This document shows positions 60,707 through 64,000 of a DNA stretch of 64,000 nt, piece by piece. The DNA is from Pseudoalteromonas arabiensis (GTDB lineage: Bacteria > Pseudomonadota > Gammaproteobacteria > Enterobacterales > Alteromonadaceae): NCBI RefSeq assembly GCF_001550155.1, contig NZ_LRUF01000009.1, forward strand, positions 36,262 to 100,261, read 5' to 3'. The stretch's first letter is position 1. Each line of letters opens with the position of its first letter. Both the position numbers and the translations under genes were made by a program. Under the pieces are notes generated by a model. That model saw nothing but the letters and a program-made list of their open reading frames with translations. It did not search any database and was not told the DNA's origin.

Positions 60707-61171
60707 ATGGATATTCGCAAGATTAAAAAACTTATCGAACTAGTAGAAGAATCGGGTATTGCTGAATTAGAAATCACTGAAGGTGAAGAGTCAGTACGCA
60801 TTAACCGTAATAATATGAGTGCAGGTCCTGCAATGCATTATGCACCTCAACAGTTTGCAGCACCTGCGCCAGCAGCGGCACCAGCTCCAGTAGCAGAGGC
60901 ACCAGCAGCAGAAGCGCCTGCTCCAGCTGCACCGACTGGCCACCAAGTTAAATCACCTATGGTTGGTTCATTCTACTCAGCAGCTTCTCCTGAAGCAGCA
61001 CCTTATGTAGAAGTAGGCTCAAAAGTAAATGTTGGCGATACGTTATGTATCGTTGAAGCAATGAAGATGATGAACCAAATCGAATCTGATAAAGCAGGCA
61101 CAGTAAAAGCTATCTTAGTTGAAAATGGCGAGCCGGTAGAATTCGATCAACCTTTATTCATCATTGAATAA
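60707..61171 (+). CDS. accB: Biotin carboxyl carrier protein of acetyl-CoA carboxylase
   Basis: AccB carries biotin between carboxylase subunits in fatty acid synthesis. The 154-residue protein has an N-terminal dimer domain (about residues 1-35), a Pro/Ala-rich linker (about 45-78) and a biotinyl domain. The biotinylated residue is Lys120 in VEAMKMMNQ. It lies 31 bases after aroQ and 23 bases before accC. Confidence 0.97.
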   Translation: MDIRKIKKLIELVEESGIAELEITEGEESVRINRNNMSAGPAMHYAPQQFAAPAPAAAPAPVAEAPAAEAPAPAAPTGHQVKSPMVGSFYSAASPEAAPYVEVGSKVNVGDTLCIVEAMKMMNQIESDKAGTVKAILVENGEPVEFDQPLFIIE

Positions 61172-61194
61172 TAGCGCAACAAAAGGCCAACTCT

Positions 61195-62535
61195 ATGTTA
61201 GATAAAGTAGTCATTGCAAACCGAGGTGAAATTGCACTTCGCGTATTGCGCGCCTGCAAAGAGCTTGGGATCAAAACTGTTGCTGTGCACTCAACGGCAG
61301 ACCGTGATCTTAAGCACGTGTTACTGGCAGACGAAACAATTTGTATTGGTAAACCAGCTGCGTCTGAAAGTTACCTAGATATTCCACGTATCATTGCTGC
61401 GGCAGAAGTAACAGATGCGGTTGCGATTCACCCAGGTTACGGTTTCTTATCTGAAAATGCGGATTTCGCAGATCAGGTTGAACAAAGCGGCTTTGTTTTC
61501 ATCGGTCCTAAAGGTGACACTATTCGCTTAATGGGCGACAAAGTGTCGGCAATTGAAGCAATGCGTAAAGCAGGCGTGCCTTGTGTACCAGGCTCTGATG
61601 GTCCATTAACGGCTGACAGCGAACGTAATATCCAAATAGCTAAGCGTATTGGTTACCCTGTAATCATTAAAGCAGCAGGCGGCGGCGGTGGTCGTGGTAT
61701 GCGTGTTGTTCGCAGTGAAAAAGAACTAATCGATTCAATTGCTCTTACTCAGCAAGAAGCGAAACAGTTCTTTGGTAATGGCATGGTTTACATGGAGAAA
61801 TTCCTTGAAAACCCACGTCATATCGAAGTACAAGTACTTGCCGATGGTCAAGGTAATGCGGTTCATTTAGGTGAGCGTGATTGTTCAATGCAGCGTCGTC
61901 ACCAAAAAGTAGTTGAAGAAGCGCCAGCGCCAGGTATCACTGCTGAAATGCGTAAATTTATCGGCGACCGCTGTACTCGTGCATGTATCGAAATTGGTTA
62001 TCGCGGTGCAGGTACGTTCGAGTTCTTATATGAAAACGGCGAGTTCTACTTCATTGAAATGAACACACGTATTCAGGTTGAGCACCCAGTAACAGAAATG
62101 GTGACTGGTGTTGACTTAATCAAAGAACAACTAAAGATTGCAGCTGGCCAGCCATTGTCATTCACACAAGAAGATGTGGTTATTCGCGGTCATGCAATTG
62201 AGTGCCGTATTAATGCAGAAGACCCAGAAACCTTTATTCCATCACCAGGTAAAATCACGCGATTCCACCCTGCAGGCGGTTTAGGTATTCGTTGGGACAG
62301 CCATATTTATGCAGATTACACAGTACCTCCTCATTACGATTCAATGATTGGTAAGCTTATTTGTTATGGCGAAAACCGTGATGTAGCAATTGCGCGTTCA
62401 CGTAATGCGTTAAATGAATTAGTCATTGATGGTATTAAGACGAATACACCACTGCACAAGAAAATTTTAGCAGATGAAAACTTCCAAAATGGTGGAACAA
62501 ACATTCACTATCTAGAGAAGAAATTAGGTCTGTAA
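61195..62535 (+). CDS. accC: Biotin carboxylase subunit of acetyl-CoA carboxylase
   Basis: AccC carboxylates the biotin of AccB with bicarbonate and ATP. The 446-residue ATP-grasp enzyme shows the start [17 protein letters not shown], the glycine-rich [11 protein letters not shown] loop, [15 protein letters not shown], and the active-site [16 protein letters not shown]. It ends only 33 bases before an IS4-family insertion, which appears to have split its terminator. Confidence 0.98.
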   Translation: MLDKVVIANRGEIALRVLRACKELGIKTVAVHSTADRDLKHVLLADETICIGKPAASESYLDIPRIIAAAEVTDAVAIHPGYGFLSENADFADQVEQSGFVFIGPKGDTIRLMGDKVSAIEAMRKAGVPCVPGSDGPLTADSERNIQIAKRIGYPVIIKAAGGGGGRGMRVVRSEKELIDSIALTQQEAKQFFGNGMVYMEKFLENPRHIEVQVLADGQGNAVHLGERDCSMQRRHQKVVEEAPAPGITAEMRKFIGDRCTRACIEIGYRGAGTFEFLYENGEFYFIEMNTRIQVEHPVTEMVTGVDLIKEQLKIAAGQPLSFTQEDVVIRGHAIECRINAEDPETFIPSPGKITRFHPAGGLGIRWDSHIYADYTVPPHYDSMIGKLICYGENRDVAIARSRNALNELVIDGIKTNTPLHKKILADENFQNGGTNIHYLEKKLGL

Positions 62536-62550
62536 ATCGTTTTAAATTGA

Positions 62551-62568
62551 AAAAGCCGGCAACTTGCC
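62551..62568 (+). terminator. Left half of the accBC terminator, cut by the IS element
   Basis: An A-run, then GCCGGC and AACTTGCC, looks like the 5' arm and loop of a rho-independent terminator whose 3' arm is missing because the IS begins at 62569. The last 11-13 bases should be repeated after position 64000 as target duplication. Confidence 0.5.
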
Positions 62569-62572
62569 TAAT

Positions 62573-62595
62573 GCCAGTCAGTTAAGCTGACTGGC
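62573..62595. repeat. Hairpin at the left IS end around the transposase stop
   Basis: GCCAGTCAG, 5 bases, CTGACTGGC: perfect 9-bp arms spanning most of the left terminal repeat and the transposase stop codon. It may end transposase transcription. Confidence 0.6.
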
Positions 62596-63906
62596 TTTTT
62601 TCTTTGTGGGGTATTTAGTCGGTCTTTTCCTCACAACTCTTGGGTAATACCTATCAGGCCGTTTGTCAGGTAATTTCATCATCCTTAACGATTCCATCAG
62701 GTATTCATAGTGAACGGGCAACTTGGTTACTGTTTCCGGTAAAGTGGTTAGGAAGAACACGATGATGTGTCTCATGCAGAGGCCGAAGCTAAGCCGCGAT
62801 GGGGATAGCTCAGGCATATCTTTAACGGCATCCAGCATAATCATCCGAATCAGGTTGTAGGCCAGTAGTAGTCCCCAGAGCTCCTGTCGTACCATCTCAG
62901 GTTTCTTGCTACGAAGTGTTAGCTTGGCCTGATTTAGCGTCTGTTTCATTTCCCTGAACCCTAGCTCTATTTCCCAGCGTTGAACGTACACATCAACAAC
63001 TTCTTCGTAGGGAAACTGCAATACATCGACCATTGAACTGAGCACATGGTAGCTTTTCCCGTCTACTTTGTAACTGGTTAGCCTCGCGTCGATGGTTTCT
63101 GGTAGACCATCAAATTTTTTCCGAGCCTGAGGCGAAGTCTTGAGAGTGATAACAGCATCATGTTCGCTTAGTCGGTGTTTTACTGTGTACTGTAGATCTT
63201 TACGGGCAGGGAGCATCCAGTGCGTATTAACGCCTTTAGTCATCCATAAGTACAATAACCCCAGCGAATAATATCCTCTGTCGAAAAGAGTCAGAGAGTT
63301 ATTGGGAACCGAAGGAATAAGCCGCTGCGCAAGAGACATCTCCCCCACATCCCGACTGTCAAACTCACTGGCCAGTAGAAGGTGGCTGGAGGTTTCCATC
63401 AGACTACACATGCGTACCTGTGGATACGGATTATCGCCTTTAGCATTACGGTCACAACCGAATGCAGTAAGGTTCTCACCGGTATCCTGAGCACGAAACA
63501 TCACGCCATCAACTGCTAACACATTTAAACCACACCACTGTTCAAAGGCAAAATCACCAAAGGCCCGTTGTGCCATCAGCTTAAAGACGTGACCGACAGC
63601 TTCATCACCTAGTCGTTGCCGAGCTTGAACTACCGCACTGGGGGCAACAAATCGATTTTTACCTGGTAATGAGATATCAAGTTTATTTGCGATGTCCCAG
63701 ACAGGGTCATTACGAAAAAGACTCATACCCACGATAGTAAATACGACCGAATCCAGAGGTAACCGGCGACGTCTGATAGTTGCTACGCCCGATAGTGTAT
63801 AGGCTTGCTGAAGAAGTTCAGGGTCGACAAAAGACATAAGCTTATCGACAGCCTTCAAGTCTTCCGCATGACTAAATGTTTCATCGAGGTTTGTGAGTAA
63901 AGACAT
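62578..63906 (-). CDS. IS4-family DDE transposase
   Basis: The 442-residue transposase equals the length of the IS4 prototype. The catalytic triad is visible as Asp133 (LAVDGV), Asp209 (TLFDRG) and Glu314. The family Y-(2)-R-(3)-E-(6)-K signature is exact (Tyr307, Arg310, Glu314, Lys321). The frame is intact, so the element is probably active. The start codon lies just after a terminator-like hairpin (63910-63942). Confidence 0.96.
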   Translation of the reverse strand: MSLLTNLDETFSHAEDLKAVDKLMSFVDPELLQQAYTLSGVATIRRRRLPLDSVVFTIVGMSLFRNDPVWDIANKLDISLPGKNRFVAPSAVVQARQRLGDEAVGHVFKLMAQRAFGDFAFEQWCGLNVLAVDGVMFRAQDTGENLTAFGCDRNAKGDNPYPQVRMCSLMETSSHLLLASEFDSRDVGEMSLAQRLIPSVPNNSLTLFDRGYYSLGLLYLWMTKGVNTHWMLPARKDLQYTVKHRLSEHDAVITLKTSPQARKKFDGLPETIDARLTSYKVDGKSYHVLSSMVDVLQFPYEEVVDVYVQRWEIELGFREMKQTLNQAKLTLRSKKPEMVRQELWGLLLAYNLIRMIMLDAVKDMPELSPSRLSFGLCMRHIIVFFLTTLPETVTKLPVHYEYLMESLRMMKLPDKRPDRYYPRVVRKRPTKYPTKKKASQLN

Positions 63907-63909
63907 AAA

Positions 63910-63942
63910 AAAATCCGATATCAGTTTCTGATATCGGATTTT
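63910..63942 (-). promoter_or_regulatory. Perfect 15-bp hairpin in the transposase leader
   Basis: On the minus strand AAAATCCGATATCAG, 3 bases, then the exact complement, ending in seven T residues that run into the ATG (63906-63904). The only ribosome-site-like bases (GGA) are inside the stem. The structure should end or mask outside transcripts that enter the IS. Confidence 0.75.
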
Positions 63943-63955
63943 GAAGCCTTTAAAA

Positions 63956-63971
63956 GATCGGTCAACCGATC
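63956..63971. repeat. Subterminal inverted repeat of the IS
   Basis: GATCGGT, CA, ACCGATC: 7-bp arms, 12 bases inside the right terminal repeat. It may bind transposase or be part of the transposase promoter. Confidence 0.5.
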
Positions 63972-64000
63972 ATGAAAATATTCTTAACTGATCGGCATTA

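Larger units (their letters stand above)
62569..64000 (-). mobile_element. Complete IS4-family insertion sequence
   Basis: The element is 1432 bp. Its terminal inverted repeats are TAATGCCAGTCAGTTAAG (62569-62586) and, on the other strand, TAATGCCGATCAGTTAAG (63983-64000): 16 of 18 bases match, with the sequence known for IS4 ends. One transposase gene fills it. The right end is exactly the last base of the window, so the second copy of the target duplication lies outside. Confidence 0.93.

Overview
The window reads as a chromosome segment of a low-GC marine gammaproteobacterium of the Alteromonadales, most likely Pseudoalteromonas or a close relative. This rests on gene content and order (cysI-cysH; glnA with a DUF4124 gene, ntrB and ntrC; fxsA-groES-groEL; cutA-dsbD; aroQ-accB-accC; astC/argD-astA-astD), not on a database search. 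No rRNA, tRNA or CRISPR array was seen, and nearly all the DNA is ordinary single-copy chromosomal coding sequence.

Layout. 1-2.6 kb: end of the sulfate assimilation operon (cysI, cysH). 2.6-10.1 kb: small envelope and orphan proteins, a beta-helix lipoprotein with a strict 18-residue repeat, aconitase AcnA and an S4 RNA-binding protein. 10.1-15.5 kb: nitrogen control (cNMP-domain protein, ntrC, ntrB, DUF4124 protein, glnA), with a sigma-54 promoter and two NtrC sites visible upstream of glnA. 15.7-26.5 kb: bipA, small membrane proteins, a metallo-beta-lactamase-fold lipoprotein, DUF2959, YihY, prolyl aminopeptidase, dtd, a methyltransferase, fabY, an orphan secreted protein and pldA. 26.6-31.0 kb: a lysine-riboswitch operon (dapA, dapD, lysA and an M14 aspartoacylase-like hydrolase). 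31.1-37.6 kb: a tag-like glycosylase, selO, an OmpA-family porin and acnB. 37.7-40.4 kb: a 2OG dioxygenase with a class-V PLP enzyme, and a second 2OG oxygenase. 40.4-50.4 kb: thioesterase, pabA/trpG, HDOD protein, the arginine succinyltransferase operon, DUF3802, OsmC-like protein, speD and the fused nnr repair enzyme. 50.4-54.8 kb: a photosensory island (Rcp-like response regulator, XRE/S24 repressor, bacteriophytochrome histidine kinase, heme oxygenase). 54.9-62.5 kb: groEL, groES, fxsA, cutA, dsbD, aroQ, accB, accC. 62.57-64.0 kb: a complete IS4-family element whose right end is the last base of the window.

How it works together. The lysine operon holds tetrahydrodipicolinate synthesis (DapA), N-succinylation (DapD) and the final decarboxylation (LysA). 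Its fourth gene is a zinc desuccinylase-like enzyme where a DapE function would be expected, and the AstC/ArgD aminotransferase at 43 kb could supply the DapC step. In the phytochrome island, BphO makes biliverdin for BphP (ligand Cys12 present), and the Rcp-like receiver is the likely phosphoacceptor. A divergently oriented LexA-like XRE/S24 regulator lies between BphP and the receiver. The same AGTATATACT palindrome occurs in the regulator/receiver intergenic region and over the -10 of the bphO promoter, suggesting the regulator controls the light sensor. This island is the best candidate for a poorly described system in the window.
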